A stretch of DNA of 45,105 bases from Candidatus Brocadia sapporoensis (GCF_001753675.2 NZ_MJUW02000077.1:1-45105); one strand, 5' to 3'; numbered from the stretch's first letter, positions 26,380 to 35,791 are shown. The notes: generated by a model not told the origin, from the sequence alone. A program made the numbers and translations.

Positions 26380-27388
26380 ATACTTCTAATACATCCGTTC
26401 AAGTTAATGAGCAGTCGAGATTCAGTGTCATTAGGTTAAATTACTAACGGTAAAATTCCCTCTTAAAAAAGAGATACAGAGCGTTGTCTTGATAAAATAA
26501 TTGCTAAGCTGAATCCCCAACTACATTGAAGGGATAGCAAAAGCTATACTGAAGTATTTGAAATAGAGATACTTCTTTCTTAGGATGACCCTTAGGTTGT
26601 TTTTGTGGTCAATCCGTACGAAGGGAGTTGAAAGTGAAAAGAGTTTAGCACATGCAGAATGAGAATGCAAGTATTACATGGTATGGGTATCGAAGAAAGG
26701 ACATAAAACCATTCTTGGAAAACCTCGGCGTGAGATAGGAACAACCTCCAGTTTTTGTAATTCCAATGAATACCGACGTCTACCGTATGTCTTGAAGTTC
26801 CAAACGCCAACCTGTCAGCATTGTTATATGAGTAATTTCCTCAAAATATCAAACGATTCTCTATGGCCTGTTGGTCCGCTGCGACTTCAACACCCCTGTT
26901 TGTTGAATTCCCCGTATGCATTTCCTCATAATTTGGGCACTGACCGCAGATAACGATACTATCGTTAAACAAGGTATAAAAATGTACAAAAACATAACTC
27001 AAATTCTTTATAGGGGTCTGATGTACACCAAATTCGTAATTGACCAATGTCGCAGTGGCAAGGTCTGGCGCTGCTACAGGAAAGGGGAGAAATATCTAGC
27101 AAATGAGAGATGGATTTCTAAATAACTTGCAATAATTTGACGGATAGAAAAGAATTTACTAAAAGTGATCGAATAGTAGGAAATAGATTCCCCGTGATGG
27201 GCTTACTCATTGTATAGCTTATAACAAAATATGCTTTCATTGTAATTTTAATTCTCAATGTCATTACGAGTTAGAGTTCACACATCAAGATTTAACTAAA
27301 ACGAGTTGTGAAGGTATATCATTTGCTCAAATCATTCCATAGGAAATAAAGAGATTTCCACAGGAAAACCTATACTGAAAGACGGGTC
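26380..27388. other. One-kilobase region without a convincing gene
   Basis: Short frames on both strands overlap one another and show no known motifs. The best candidate is a 47-codon frame at 26982-27125 (listed separately). The promoter of the minus-strand methyltransferase/deoxyhypusine-synthase pair should lie near 26400 and that of the plus-strand unknown gene near 27340. Confidence 0.45.
26982..27125 (+). CDS. Possible 47-residue basic peptide
   Basis: ATG 26982 with AAGG 8 nt upstream opens a lysine/arginine-rich frame starting MYKNITQILYRGL and ending in AAA-TAA at 27125. It has two cysteines and several aromatic residues, no hydrophobic segment and no known motif. It may be chance or a remnant of a longer gene. 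A longer in-frame start exists at 26916. Confidence 0.2.
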   Translation: MYKNITQILYRGLMYTKFVIDQCRSGKVWRCYRKGEKYLANERWISK

Positions 27389-28435
27389 ATGATAGAGGCA
27401 TCAAAAGTAGGAAGAAGTAGTAAACCGATAGAGTTTGATGTTAAATTTGGTGCATATAGTAGCAGGGAGACTTCTCCTTTCAGAAAAATCATCTATGATG
27501 AAGTAGAGAGGTGTGATCGTGAGTTGAATAAAAGACAAACCTATGATTATGATACGGTAACAAGCAGAATAGAGGGTGGGGCATTATCTTTGCTTGAACG
27601 TAATGCATTTGAAACATTAGTAACAAATGCAGAGATAAAGAAAAAGATACAACCCATGTCATTAAAAGATCAATTTCAGAAATATAAAGAGGACCAATTG
27701 TTATCAAATCCTGGCGGGGATCACTTCAACCTGGATAAGAAGACTCATGTAATAGACTATCAGGGGGATCAATCTCAGTTTGCGGTACGGGTAGGGAAAG
27801 ATATGAAGGATGCCGGGAAAAATATCATAAATATCTTTAAGGATTTTGGCCCCGGTGCACCGTTTAAATATATTGACAAAGACGGTCTCGTCCAGGAAGG
27901 TAAAAAAGTGGGATTAGGAGGTACGTTGGTTAGTTTTTTCAAAGATATGGCAAGTGGCGTGACGTTAGGTAAATATGCACCGAAAGGTGAGAAGCTACCG
28001 ACAAATGCGTTGGAATCTACAAAGCATTTCTTTAAGAAGATATTTGTGGATGCCTTGTTTAGAGATGTGGTCGTGGGTGTGCCAAGAAGCGCTATTCATA
28101 TAAGTGAAAACGCGGTATTAGCCTGCATGAATCTTGCAGAAGTAGTTCCCGATGCGACCATAGGTAATTGTAAAAAAGGACAGGAGATAACTACCGAGGT
28201 GTTTGATGATGCACAGGTGCTGGTGGATTTTGTTGCCGATATTGTTCCAATGGGAGAGGCAGGCGCCAGGACAATGGCTGTTACTTTCAAGAAAGGGCTC
28301 AAAGGATTTCCTCTTATCAACAACATCACTTCTCCGGAGCATGGAACGACTGATGAAAAATGGAGATATGTTCGAAATACACCTTTCAGAAAGACGATTG
28401 AATCCGTTGCAACGTTGATCCCGATTCGTATATAA
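27389..28435 (+). CDS. Unrecognised 348-residue protein
   Basis: I do not recognise a family. The frame is long, uninterrupted and of normal composition, so it is very likely a gene. It has no signal peptide and no clear membrane helix. The N-terminal 120 residues are charged and helical (KKIQPMSLKDQFQKYKEDQL). The centre has glycine-containing hydrophobic stretches (KVGLGGTLVSFFKDMASGV), and around 225-300 a more hydrophobic helical part (VPRSAIHISENAVLACMNLAEV) contains the only two cysteines. It stands alone between a 1-kb empty region and the convergent rtcA, 17 bp away. A toxin-like or structural role is possible but unsupported. Confidence 0.7.
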   Translation: MIEASKVGRSSKPIEFDVKFGAYSSRETSPFRKIIYDEVERCDRELNKRQTYDYDTVTSRIEGGALSLLERNAFETLVTNAEIKKKIQPMSLKDQFQKYKEDQLLSNPGGDHFNLDKKTHVIDYQGDQSQFAVRVGKDMKDAGKNIINIFKDFGPGAPFKYIDKDGLVQEGKKVGLGGTLVSFFKDMASGVTLGKYAPKGEKLPTNALESTKHFFKKIFVDALFRDVVVGVPRSAIHISENAVLACMNLAEVVPDATIGNCKKGQEITTEVFDDAQVLVDFVADIVPMGEAGARTMAVTFKKGLKGFPLINNITSPEHGTTDEKWRYVRNTPFRKTIESVATLIPIRI

Positions 28436-28452
28436 AAACTTGGTAATTCCCC

Positions 28453-29496
28453 TTAGACATGACAATGTATTTTTACTAAACCTTCCTCATCAGGATTTCC
28501 AACGACGACGATCGTTGCCGGCAAAAATAATTTTACAATTTCAATATTAGTAAGCAGATGTTGGGTAATTCTGGGGGTGGTATATTGCGATAGTCCTTTT
28601 GTAAGAGCGAGGGGAATGATGAGCTGGTCTGCCAGGTACTCATCGATGACGCCTTTGGTTTCAAGAAAGTAGAAGAACTTATCGCAAGCCTCGTCTGCGA
28701 CGGTTTCCGCACGTTTGCCAATGGCGCCCAAACTAAAGTAACAGCATTGGCTTTTTCCAAATTTTCCCACCAGAAGTAGCATCGTACCCTTTCCTATTGC
28801 GGGTATTTTTGAAATTTCTATTTTATGGGGGATGCTTCGTTCTATAAATTTCTTCCTGGCCTGGGTTTGTTGTCTCTGTGCAATGTTACTATCCAAGTTG
28901 CTTACAGTGGATATTCCATGCACTATCAGGAGCTCCCCTCTCTCTTCCAGATGGATTGGATTCAGGGGGTTTTGGGGATTTATTTTGACAATGATCTCGC
29001 CGCCACCGCGCGGGTAGAATCCTGCCCGCAGGGTTTGTATTTCAGCAGCAAAGCCGATTTTCTCAAGAAAGTACAACCATTGGTGCGTGAGGTAGTCTGC
29101 AGAGGGGCTATGACTGACGTGTGTGCCGCCAATGATAGTAAGCGAAGAAGGTTTATTCGCAAGGCTGAGCGGATAAAATATAGTCTGCAAAACGAGTGAA
29201 ACAGAGCCGGCCGTCCCAATGTCAAAATGATAGGTGCCAGCTTGTATCTCCCCTGGAAAAAATTTGAGATTGGTGGATCGCAAATGATTCCCGATAACTT
29301 CTGCGTTGCAAATGCTGGCTGTGGCATTGACTGATTGCAGGTGCTGATGGCTGAGGCCGGGTGTTTTTCTATGCGCCCGTATATTGTGTATTTCAAAAGG
29401 TCTTTGGGTAATGGCGGATAGCGAAAGGGCTGTGCGCAAGATTTGACCTCCCCCTTCGCCAAAGGAACCGTCAATGGTAATAACATCCGTCTTCAT
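28453..29496 (-). CDS. rtcA: RNA 3'-terminal phosphate cyclase
   Basis: RtcA uses ATP to turn a 3'-phosphate RNA end into a 2',3'-cyclic phosphate, in RNA repair. Family marks: DGSFGEGGGQILRTALSLS near the N-terminus, GTHVSHSPSADYL, FYPRGGGEI, and in the C-terminal part DEYLADQLIIPLAL followed by ITQHLLTNIEIV, which holds the histidine expected to carry AMP. The start ATG 29496 is preferred. An in-frame ATG at 29529 lies in the loop of the terminator hairpin of the upstream cytochrome gene. The usual partner ligase rtcB is not in the window. The gene converges with the unknown gene ending at 28435. Confidence 0.92.
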   Translation of the reverse strand: MKTDVITIDGSFGEGGGQILRTALSLSAITQRPFEIHNIRAHRKTPGLSHQHLQSVNATASICNAEVIGNHLRSTNLKFFPGEIQAGTYHFDIGTAGSVSLVLQTIFYPLSLANKPSSLTIIGGTHVSHSPSADYLTHQWLYFLEKIGFAAEIQTLRAGFYPRGGGEIIVKINPQNPLNPIHLEERGELLIVHGISTVSNLDSNIAQRQQTQARKKFIERSIPHKIEISKIPAIGKGTMLLLVGKFGKSQCCYFSLGAIGKRAETVADEACDKFFYFLETKGVIDEYLADQLIIPLALTKGLSQYTTPRITQHLLTNIEIVKLFLPATIVVVGNPDEEGLVKIHCHV

Positions 29497-29509
29497 GGGT
29501 GCGGAAAAC

Positions 29510-29542
29510 AAAAGGGTAGGACATTTCATGCCCTACCCTTTT
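29510..29542 (-). terminator. Intrinsic terminator of the cytochrome c gene
   Basis: AAAAGGGTAGG and its exact complement CCTACCCTTTT form an 11-bp stem with an 11-base loop. On the minus strand it begins 33 bp after the cytochrome stop and runs into TTTTGTTTT. Because it covers the first possible rtcA start, it also settles the rtcA start further downstream at 29496. Confidence 0.75.
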
Positions 29543-29574
29543 GTTGCTTGAATAATATCTGTTTGCAGGTTAAT

Positions 29575-29922
29575 TTATTTACCATTAAATTCCCGAACGA
29601 GTTTGATAAGCGGGTCAAGATCGGCAGTATCAACTCCAAGGTCGGAAAGTTTAACATAATTTGGGTTTTTGGTGCCTTCAGTCATGGACTTTTTCATGTC
29701 TGCGTCAGTTCTCGACTTTTGATATTCTGGATTTGTGAAATCCGGTACGTTAAACTGCTTTCCCGCCTCGCTCCCTTTTCCATCAGCGCCATGGCATAGT
29801 TCGCAGGTATCTTTATAAATCTTTTTCACGTCTCCGGCATGCGCCGTAAAACTGGGAAGACCTAAACATATGCCAAACATCGTTACAATGGGAATTGCGC
29901 AATAGGTGAAAATCTTTTTCAA
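29575..29922 (-). CDS. Small monohaem c-type cytochrome
   Basis: A 115-residue exported electron carrier. Signal peptide cut after AHA-29, haem motif C40-E-L-C43-H44, followed by GADGKGSEAGK, the usual class I spacing. A methionine near residue 80 (KKSMTEG) is the probable sixth ligand. Start TTG at 29922, chosen because AGGAGG lies 8 nt upstream and gives a correct signal peptide MKKIFTYCAIPIV. Partner enzymes are not in the window. It has its own terminator at 29510-29542, so it is probably a single-gene transcript. Confidence 0.88.
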   Translation of the reverse strand: MKKIFTYCAIPIVTMFGICLGLPSFTAHAGDVKKIYKDTCELCHGADGKGSEAGKQFNVPDFTNPEYQKSRTDADMKKSMTEGTKNPNYVKLSDLGVDTADLDPLIKLVREFNGK

Positions 29923-30048
29923 TGGACTATCCTCCTAATAAGAATTACCTGAACATTAATAAATGCACGAAAAATAAGTTTTGTGAAATAATTATAGTAA
30001 CACATATTTACAGGCTTTTTCTGAAATCCTCATCACCTCCTATCGGGT

Positions 30049-30549
30049 TTACATCATCTTGGATTCAATAAAATGAATAGCTTTATCTAAATCATCTTGC
30101 GTAAAACTGGGCGCGTGAGAAGATGTTTTTGCAGTATTGGTAATCCTCAAACGATGTTTATATTCTTTGTTTTTTGATATCATGTGTTGTTGGTCTTGCT
30201 GGATTTCAATAGAAGGGTAATTCCAATGCTTATACCCCTCTACGAATATAACATCAACATCCCGGTAATTAGTTTCAATAAGAGTTTTTATTGAAGGCGA
30301 TTTTCCTCCACCCCTTTTTATAATCGCAAGTTTTTCCGGCGATGATATAGAAACTACATCTGCCCCCGCTGCATAGTGTCGATGCGTATCCTTGCCTTCG
30401 TAATCAACTTGAAAGAAGGGTACATTATATTTAATAGTTCCAATCCGGTATCCCTTCTTCTTTAATAAAGGAATAAGTATCTCTATAAGTGTTGTCTTTC
30501 CGGTATTCTGTTTACCAATGATTGAAACAACGGGAATGGCTTTTGACAA
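30049..30549 (-). CDS. mobB: Molybdopterin-guanine dinucleotide biosynthesis accessory protein MobB
   Basis: MobB is a GTP-binding helper of MobA in making the guanine-dinucleotide form of the molybdenum cofactor. The 166 residues show the P-loop GKQNTGKT (12-19), TIKYN (a variant of the usual TIKH), the DTHRHYAAGAD block with DS/DT-H, and VDVIFVEGYKHWNYPSIE. The only upstream start is TTG at 30549, with no clear ribosome binding site, so the N-terminus is slightly uncertain. A strong hairpin lies 28 bp upstream of it. No molybdoenzyme or mobA is nearby. Confidence 0.9.
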   Translation of the reverse strand: MSKAIPVVSIIGKQNTGKTTLIEILIPLLKKKGYRIGTIKYNVPFFQVDYEGKDTHRHYAAGADVVSISSPEKLAIIKRGGGKSPSIKTLIETNYRDVDVIFVEGYKHWNYPSIEIQQDQQHMISKNKEYKHRLRITNTAKTSSHAPSFTQDDLDKAIHFIESKMM

Positions 30550-30576
30550 TGTTATTTATCTGGAATTCTGTAAATA

Positions 30577-30594
30577 GCACCGGATGTCCGGTGC
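30577..30594. terminator. Strong hairpin upstream of mobB
   Basis: GCACCGG and CCGGTGC form a 7-bp GC-rich stem around ATGT. On the plus strand CTTTTG follows, but no plus-strand gene ends nearby. On the minus strand it lies in the mobB leader, 28 bp before the start. It could be an attenuator, a repeat or a leftover terminator. Confidence 0.4.
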
Positions 30595-31119
30595 CTTTTG
30601 TAATAAATACCTCTAAGATTTTATTACTTTGCGAAAATTTAAATAACAAATACTCTTTACGTTATCTACTGAAACAAGTACTCCGACATCAAAGATTTTC
30701 AGATTTTTAACGGTGAAAAAAATCGTAACATCTCTTGCATATAGTGTCAAGGACTTTCCTTTCTGCAGAATTTGTAAAATGGGTATTTTAAATCGGGAAA
30801 ATTTGCTATATAATAGCTACCCGTATTATGCCATGATGTCTGAAGCTTACTAGTATCTATATTGCATAACAAAGCCATAATCAATCCTCCTGTTAAGATA
30901 GCTGAAGGGGGGTAAAAAACTTGCAATAAAAAAAGCCCTTTCATGACAATACTACAAGGAACAAATCCAGCGATGTTCGCTGTTTAATAACAAAGTACAT
31001 GATGAGAATTCTGGCCACGACAACATTTGTAAATACAAGGTTATTTACAGATGCTAAGCTGAAAACGTTTTAATACGAGGTATCTAATTTGTGCAATTCA
31101 CATTTTAGCGGAGGGAGCG
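30595..31119. other. Divergent intergenic region before the moxR operon
   Basis: No supported gene. A 65-codon minus-strand frame at 30747-30944 lacks a ribosome binding site and family resemblance. The promoter of the long moxR/bat operon should lie between about 31000 and 31100, and GGAGGGAG immediately precedes the moxR start. Confidence 0.4.
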
Positions 31120-32109
31120 ATGGAATCAGACGTTAAAAAAATTACGGAAAGGGTGAAGCAGGAAAGTGATTTTGTGAATACCCTGATGTATGAAGTTGGA
31201 AAAGTAATTGTAGGTCAGAAATATTTAATTGAAAGATTGCTCATTGGTATCCTCTCCAACGGCCATGTATTACTGGAAGGCGTACCGGGTCTGGCAAAAA
31301 CAATGTCTGTTATGACCCTGGCCAAGGCAATGCAAGCCGGATTTCAAAGGATCCAGTTTACACCGGATTTACTCCCTGCCGATCTTGTTGGCACTCTTAT
31401 TTACAATCCCAAGAGTGGTGATTTTACGATACGGAAGGGTCCTATTTTTACCAATATTGTTCTTGCCGATGAGATCAACCGGGCACCAGCAAAGGTGCAG
31501 AGCGCACTCCTGGAGGCAATGCAGGACAGGCAGGTTACCATAGGGGATCAGACATTTCAGTTAGAGGATCCTTTTCTTGTGTTGGCTACCCAGAATCCCA
31601 TTGAGCATGAAGGAACCTATCCATTGCCTGAGGCGCAGGTAGACCGGTTTATGCTAAAATTAATCATCACGTATCCTGACAAGAAAGAAGAACGTGAGAT
31701 TCTGGAACGCATGGCATTGACCAAGAAAGATTTTAAGGTAACCCCCGTTATATCTCCTGCAGATATTCTGCGTTTGCGTTCCATTGTTGATGAGATTTAT
31801 ATCGACGATAAAATCAAGGATTACATTGTCGATATTGTATTCGCATCAAGGGAGCCAAAGGCATATAATCTGAAAATGGAAGATTTTATTGAATATGGGG
31901 CATCGCCGCGCGCAACGATTTACCTCGCCCTTGCAGCCAAGGCACACGCCTTTATCAGGGGCAGGGGGTTTGTTACCCCGCAGGATGTGAAATCCATAGG
32001 AATGGATGTACTTCGCCATCGTGTAATTATTACGTATGAAGCCGAAGCTGAGGAGATACGCGCTGAAGATATTGTTCAAAAGATATTTGATACCGTAGAG
32101 GTTCCATAA
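31120..32109 (+). CDS. MoxR-family AAA+ ATPase
   Basis: MoxR ATPases act as chaperones, usually with VWA-domain partners encoded nearby. In this 329-residue protein Walker A GVPGLAKT is at 54-61 and Walker B LADEINRAPAKVQSALLEAM starts near 115. The family's pattern FLVLATQNPIEHEGTYPLPEAQ and PSPRATIYLALAAKA-like (here GASPRATIY) C-terminal segment are present. GGAGGGAG lies 5 nt before the ATG. It is the first gene of a plus-strand operon reaching 40588: DUF58, BatD-like, unknown, BatA, BatB, BatC, BatD and BatE, the classic MoxR-Bat arrangement for the cell envelope. Confidence 0.93.
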   Translation: MESDVKKITERVKQESDFVNTLMYEVGKVIVGQKYLIERLLIGILSNGHVLLEGVPGLAKTMSVMTLAKAMQAGFQRIQFTPDLLPADLVGTLIYNPKSGDFTIRKGPIFTNIVLADEINRAPAKVQSALLEAMQDRQVTIGDQTFQLEDPFLVLATQNPIEHEGTYPLPEAQVDRFMLKLIITYPDKKEEREILERMALTKKDFKVTPVISPADILRLRSIVDEIYIDDKIKDYIVDIVFASREPKAYNLKMEDFIEYGASPRATIYLALAAKAHAFIRGRGFVTPQDVKSIGMDVLRHRVIITYEAEAEEIRAEDIVQKIFDTVEVP

Positions 32110-32225
32110 AGTGCCGGGTCAGGCAGTTTAATCGTTTCGCAGGCTCAAGCAAGGCAAAGTATTTGTGCCGTGTGTGTATCCTGTAATTGTCTGAACCAGC
32201 AGACATACCAGAGAGATAGATTATC

Positions 32226-33101
32226 ATGATTACGAAAGATATCCTGAAGAAAATCCAGCAGATAGAGATTCATACCCGTCGTCTTGTCAATGAGTCGTTT
32301 ATCGGTGAGTATCACAGTGTTTTCAAGGGACGGGGGATGGAGTTTGATGAGGTGCGGGAGTATCAACCAGGGGATGAAATCCGGACGATTGACTGGAATG
32401 TGACGGCGCGCATGGGTCGTCCTTTTATCAAACGCTACGTCGAAGAACGGGAATTAACGGTAATGCTCCTTGTGGATATGAGCGCATCCGGAAACTTTGG
32501 ATCAATCAGACAATTGAAGAATGAAATCGCGATAGAGGTCTGTGCATTGCTTGCATTTTCCGCTATAAAGAATAACGATAAAGTGGGCGTGATCATGTTT
32601 ACAGATAGAATTGAAAAATTTATTCCTCCTAAAAAAGGCGCAAAACATGTATTGCGGGTTATCCGGGAACTCTTGTGTGCAAAACCGGCGGGGAAAGGGA
32701 CAAATATTTCTGTGGCGCTGGAATATATGGATAAGATTTCCTCACGGCGTGCGATCTCGTTCGTGGTGTCTGATTTTATTGCAAATGATTATGCACATGC
32801 ACTTCGCATTGCAAATAAGAAGCATGATGTGATTGCGATTACCATTGTTGACCCGCGGGAACAAGAATTACCGAATGTAGGTTTACTTGAGTTAAGAGAT
32901 GCTGAGTCAGATGAGATACTCTTGATCGATACGGCAAACACATTGACAAGAAAAGAATTTCATGCGCTCAATACCAGACAAAAGCACGAACGGTCAAGAT
33001 TGTTCCGTTCAATGGGTATCGACGAAATTATCGTCGGTACCGACCGGCACTATGTTGAGCCTATTGTTCGTTTTTTCAGGATAAGGGAAAAAAGATATTG
33101 A
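32226..33101 (+). CDS. DUF58 domain protein (VWA-like)
   Basis: A 291-residue soluble protein of the DUF58 family, almost always encoded next to moxR. The signature GRGMEFDEVREYQPGDEIRTIDWNVTAR with RPFIK(R)Y is at about 36-73. Next comes a VWA-like fold with VMLLVDMSASGNFGS, a MIDAS-like DxSxS element (D-M-S-A-S), and FVVSDFI further on. It presumably is a substrate or partner of the MoxR ATPase encoded 116 bp upstream. Confidence 0.92.
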   Translation: MITKDILKKIQQIEIHTRRLVNESFIGEYHSVFKGRGMEFDEVREYQPGDEIRTIDWNVTARMGRPFIKRYVEERELTVMLLVDMSASGNFGSIRQLKNEIAIEVCALLAFSAIKNNDKVGVIMFTDRIEKFIPPKKGAKHVLRVIRELLCAKPAGKGTNISVALEYMDKISSRRAISFVVSDFIANDYAHALRIANKKHDVIAITIVDPREQELPNVGLLELRDAESDEILLIDTANTLTRKEFHALNTRQKHERSRLFRSMGIDEIIVGTDRHYVEPIVRFFRIREKRY

Positions 33102-33138
33102 TTATTTTTAAAATAATTCATCTTAGGTCTTCTTGAAA

Positions 33139-34146
33139 ATGGTAGTGAAAAGATACCGTTCGTTGCTAAATATCCTATTGCTTTTGATAGGGGTAGTTTA
33201 TACACTAGGTGTGGTTAGAAATAGCGCCTTTGCTTCGGGAAACCAGGCTACAGAAGGCGTACCTTCGATAGAGGCTATTGCGCATGCAGACAGAAATGAA
33301 ATAACCATTGGCGATAAGATAAAATTTGGAATTCGGGTGACGTATAAGGATGGCGTCGTTCCGCGGTTTCCTGAATTAGATCAGCAACTTGGCGTATTTA
33401 CGGTAAAAAAAATGGGAGTTGCTGAAGGACCGAAAAAAGAAAAAGACGGCCGGTTTACGGTCGATTGTTATTATGTATTGAGTTCATATGAAATTGGACA
33501 TCAATCGATTCCGCCATTAAAGATATCGTATCAGGGGACTCAAGGCGAGGGAGAAGTTGTTACCAATGAAATATCTATTGATATCAAGGGAGTTTTGCAA
33601 GGAGATGAAATTTCCGGCGATATTAAGGACATTATCCCGCCTGCTGATGTGCCTGCTAGTTTCAAACGGCTGCTTTCGTGGATAGGCGCTGTATTTACCG
33701 TATTGTTGCTATCAGGGATTATTTTCTGGTTAATCACAAAACGGAAGAAAAAAATGCAGGAACGAGAGTTGATAGTAAAATTACCTCATGAAATTGCCTA
33801 CGAATTGCTGGAAGGGTTATTGAAAGAAGATTTGATAGCAAAAGGATTCATTAAAGAATATTATTATCGTTTAACGGGTATCGTGCGTCATTATATTGAA
33901 AATCGGTTTGATTTGTTGGCGCCGGAACGCACAACAGAGGAGTTTCTTGCAGAAATGGCACATACGAATAAGTTAAATGATATTCATAAACGATTGATTC
34001 GGGAATTCCTTGAACGATGCGATATGGTAAAATATGCGACATATGATCCATCGGTGTCGGAAATTCAGGAGATTTATGACGCTGCAAAACGATTTGTCGA
34101 TGAGACCAAAGAATGCATGGAAAACAAAGAGGCGATTCCTGCATAA
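33139..34146 (+). CDS. BatD-like membrane protein, short form
   Basis: About 335 residues with an N-terminal signal or anchor (LLNILLLLIGVVYTLG), a beta-rich exported domain (about 45-165) of the BatD type (ITIGDKIKFGIRVTYKDGVV), one transmembrane helix (LLSWIGAVFTVLLLSGIIFWLI), and a cytoplasmic helical tail with KEYYYRLTGIVRHYIENRF that resembles the tail of BatD at 37728. The long frame starts with TTG at 33133. ATG 33139 is used here. Two BatD-like genes in one operon are notable. It follows DUF58 by 37 bp. Confidence 0.75.
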   Translation: MVVKRYRSLLNILLLLIGVVYTLGVVRNSAFASGNQATEGVPSIEAIAHADRNEITIGDKIKFGIRVTYKDGVVPRFPELDQQLGVFTVKKMGVAEGPKKEKDGRFTVDCYYVLSSYEIGHQSIPPLKISYQGTQGEGEVVTNEISIDIKGVLQGDEISGDIKDIIPPADVPASFKRLLSWIGAVFTVLLLSGIIFWLITKRKKKMQERELIVKLPHEIAYELLEGLLKEDLIAKGFIKEYYYRLTGIVRHYIENRFDLLAPERTTEEFLAEMAHTNKLNDIHKRLIREFLERCDMVKYATYDPSVSEIQEIYDAAKRFVDETKECMENKEAIPA

Positions 34147-34261
34147 AAGTGAGAGATTGTCTTACAGAGTAAGTTTGTCGATTGCATACCCGGGCGTTCT
34201 CTTTTCGATGACTGTACTTTAAGGATATCGGCTCTTAATAGAGTAAACCTTTTTTACAAGG

Positions 34262-34789
34262 ATGAGAAAAATGGTAAAAGCGCCAGAAAAATTTTTGGAT
34301 GAGTATTTAAGTTACGAAAAGAAGTTGAAAGGGAAGCCGGTTGCAAAGTCATCAGTTACACCTGTGCGCAAGGTCACAACGGAAGAACTTGCAAGACTTA
34401 AAAAAAATATGCAGACTTTATGGGGCATATATTGTACTCCAGAGATCAAAGAAATCCTTGCAAGGAAGCAGGAAATTCGTTTTTTTGAAATAGAGAATGA
34501 TAAGGTACGTGTAAGCCTGAAATATGTTGATAAAGGTATTTCCATGGGGTATGAGGAGAATATGGGCTTCCGGAAAGAGCTTGCAGGAGCACAGGTGTAC
34601 AAGCAGGCAGAAATGAATCTCAGCCGTTATTTTACGTATGTAACAGGAATGGAAGACCTCCTCAAGTCAACCAATGAGGCGCTTCGCTTTCTCGTGAATG
34701 TTTTAACCGACAAGGAAATTCCGGAAACAGATGTCTGGAATGCTATTTCAAAAGGGAAACAGGTGCAATATTCTTTTCCTGTCATATAA
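34262..34789 (+). CDS. Unrecognised protein inside the moxR-bat operon
   Basis: A 175-residue soluble protein of no family I can name. It is charged and mostly helical, with a beta-like middle (IRFFEIENDKVRVSLKYVD) and a tail rich in helix (EDLLKSTNEALRFLVNVL). No signal peptide. It lies 115 bp after the BatD-like gene and 6 bp before batA, so it is very probably cotranscribed. The position matches that of small accessory proteins in moxR operons. Confidence 0.65.
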   Translation: MRKMVKAPEKFLDEYLSYEKKLKGKPVAKSSVTPVRKVTTEELARLKKNMQTLWGIYCTPEIKEILARKQEIRFFEIENDKVRVSLKYVDKGISMGYEENMGFRKELAGAQVYKQAEMNLSRYFTYVTGMEDLLKSTNEALRFLVNVLTDKEIPETDVWNAISKGKQVQYSFPVI

Positions 34790-34795
34790 GTTTCC

Positions 34796-35791
34796 ATGAT
34801 CTTTCGTGACCCATTATTTCTGGTATTTCTTCTTGTTATTCCACCCCTGATCTATGTTTACTTTCGAAGCAGGGGAACCAATCAGGTTGTCTTTCCTTCC
34901 CTGGAAGCGCTAAAAAAGATAAAACCCTCATTTGCCCAAAGGTACAGGCACATACTCATTATCCTTAGATCGACGGCAATTGTACTGTTTGTGATTGCCC
35001 TGGCCCGGCCTCAGTATGGAAACAAACAAACGAAGGTAACAACGGAAGGGATTGATATTGTTCTAGCCGTGGATGTATCGGGGAGCATGTTGGCTGAGGA
35101 TTTTGAAATCGCCGGCAGGCGCTATAACCGGCTTCATGTCGTTAAACAGGTGGTGAAAGATTTTATCATGAAACGTACAAATGATCGTATTGGTTTGGTC
35201 GTTTTTGCCGGACGGCCATATACCCAGTGCCCAATGACGCTCGATTACGGTATGTTGTTACAGCTCCTGGACAAGGTGGAGATTGGAATGGTTGAAGACG
35301 GCACTGCCATAGGCTCTGCCCTGGGTTCATCCATTGAAAGGCTGAAAAATACCAAGGCGAAGAGCAAGGTAATTATTCTTTTAACGGACGGCAGAAACAA
35401 CTCGGGCGAGATCGATCCATTTACCGCAGCAGAAATAGCCCGAACATTTGGAATTAAGATTTATGCGATAGGCGCCGGCACAAAGGGGCTTGCCCCGTTT
35501 CCGGCATTTGATATCTTTGGAAACAAGGTGATGAAACAAGTGAAGGTTGATATCGACGATGATGCCCTGAGAGAAATTGCAAGAATTACCGACGGGAATT
35601 ATTACCGTGCAACAGATACCGAGTCGCTGAAAGAAATTTATGGCCAAATCGATAAACTTGAAAAAACAGAATCAGATGTGACCCAGTACACAGAATATAA
35701 CGAGTTGTTTCATTATTTTTTATTGTCTGCCTTTGGGTTATTATTCGTTGAATTAGGTTTAGCAAAAACAAAATTAAGAAAAATACCTTAA
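34796..35791 (+). CDS. batA: BatA-type VWA-domain membrane protein
   Basis: A 331-residue protein with two N-terminal membrane helices (IFRDPLFLVFLLVIPPLIYV and LIILRSTAIVLFVIALARPQ), then a von Willebrand A domain with an intact MIDAS DVSGS from D93, T(AI)GSALGSS-type second element and ILLTDGRNN third element, and a C-terminal helix anchoring the end. The RPQYG motif before the VWA domain is typical of BatA. The stop overlaps the batB ATG by one base. The role in oxygen tolerance is known from Bacteroides. In other bacteria the operon serves the envelope. Confidence 0.88.
   Translation: MIFRDPLFLVFLLVIPPLIYVYFRSRGTNQVVFPSLEALKKIKPSFAQRYRHILIILRSTAIVLFVIALARPQYGNKQTKVTTEGIDIVLAVDVSGSMLAEDFEIAGRRYNRLHVVKQVVKDFIMKRTNDRIGLVVFAGRPYTQCPMTLDYGMLLQLLDKVEIGMVEDGTAIGSALGSSIERLKNTKAKSKVIILLTDGRNNSGEIDPFTAAEIARTFGIKIYAIGAGTKGLAPFPAFDIFGNKVMKQVKVDIDDDALREIARITDGNYYRATDTESLKEIYGQIDKLEKTESDVTQYTEYNELFHYFLLSAFGLLFVELGLAKTKLRKIP

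Noticed and set aside
26592-26953. Overlapping frames on both strands in the 1-kb gap
   Set aside because: They contradict each other, lack ribosome binding sites and contain no motif I can recognise.
30747-30944. 65-codon minus-strand frame before moxR
   Set aside because: No ribosome binding site, no family match, and it lies where the moxR operon promoter is expected.
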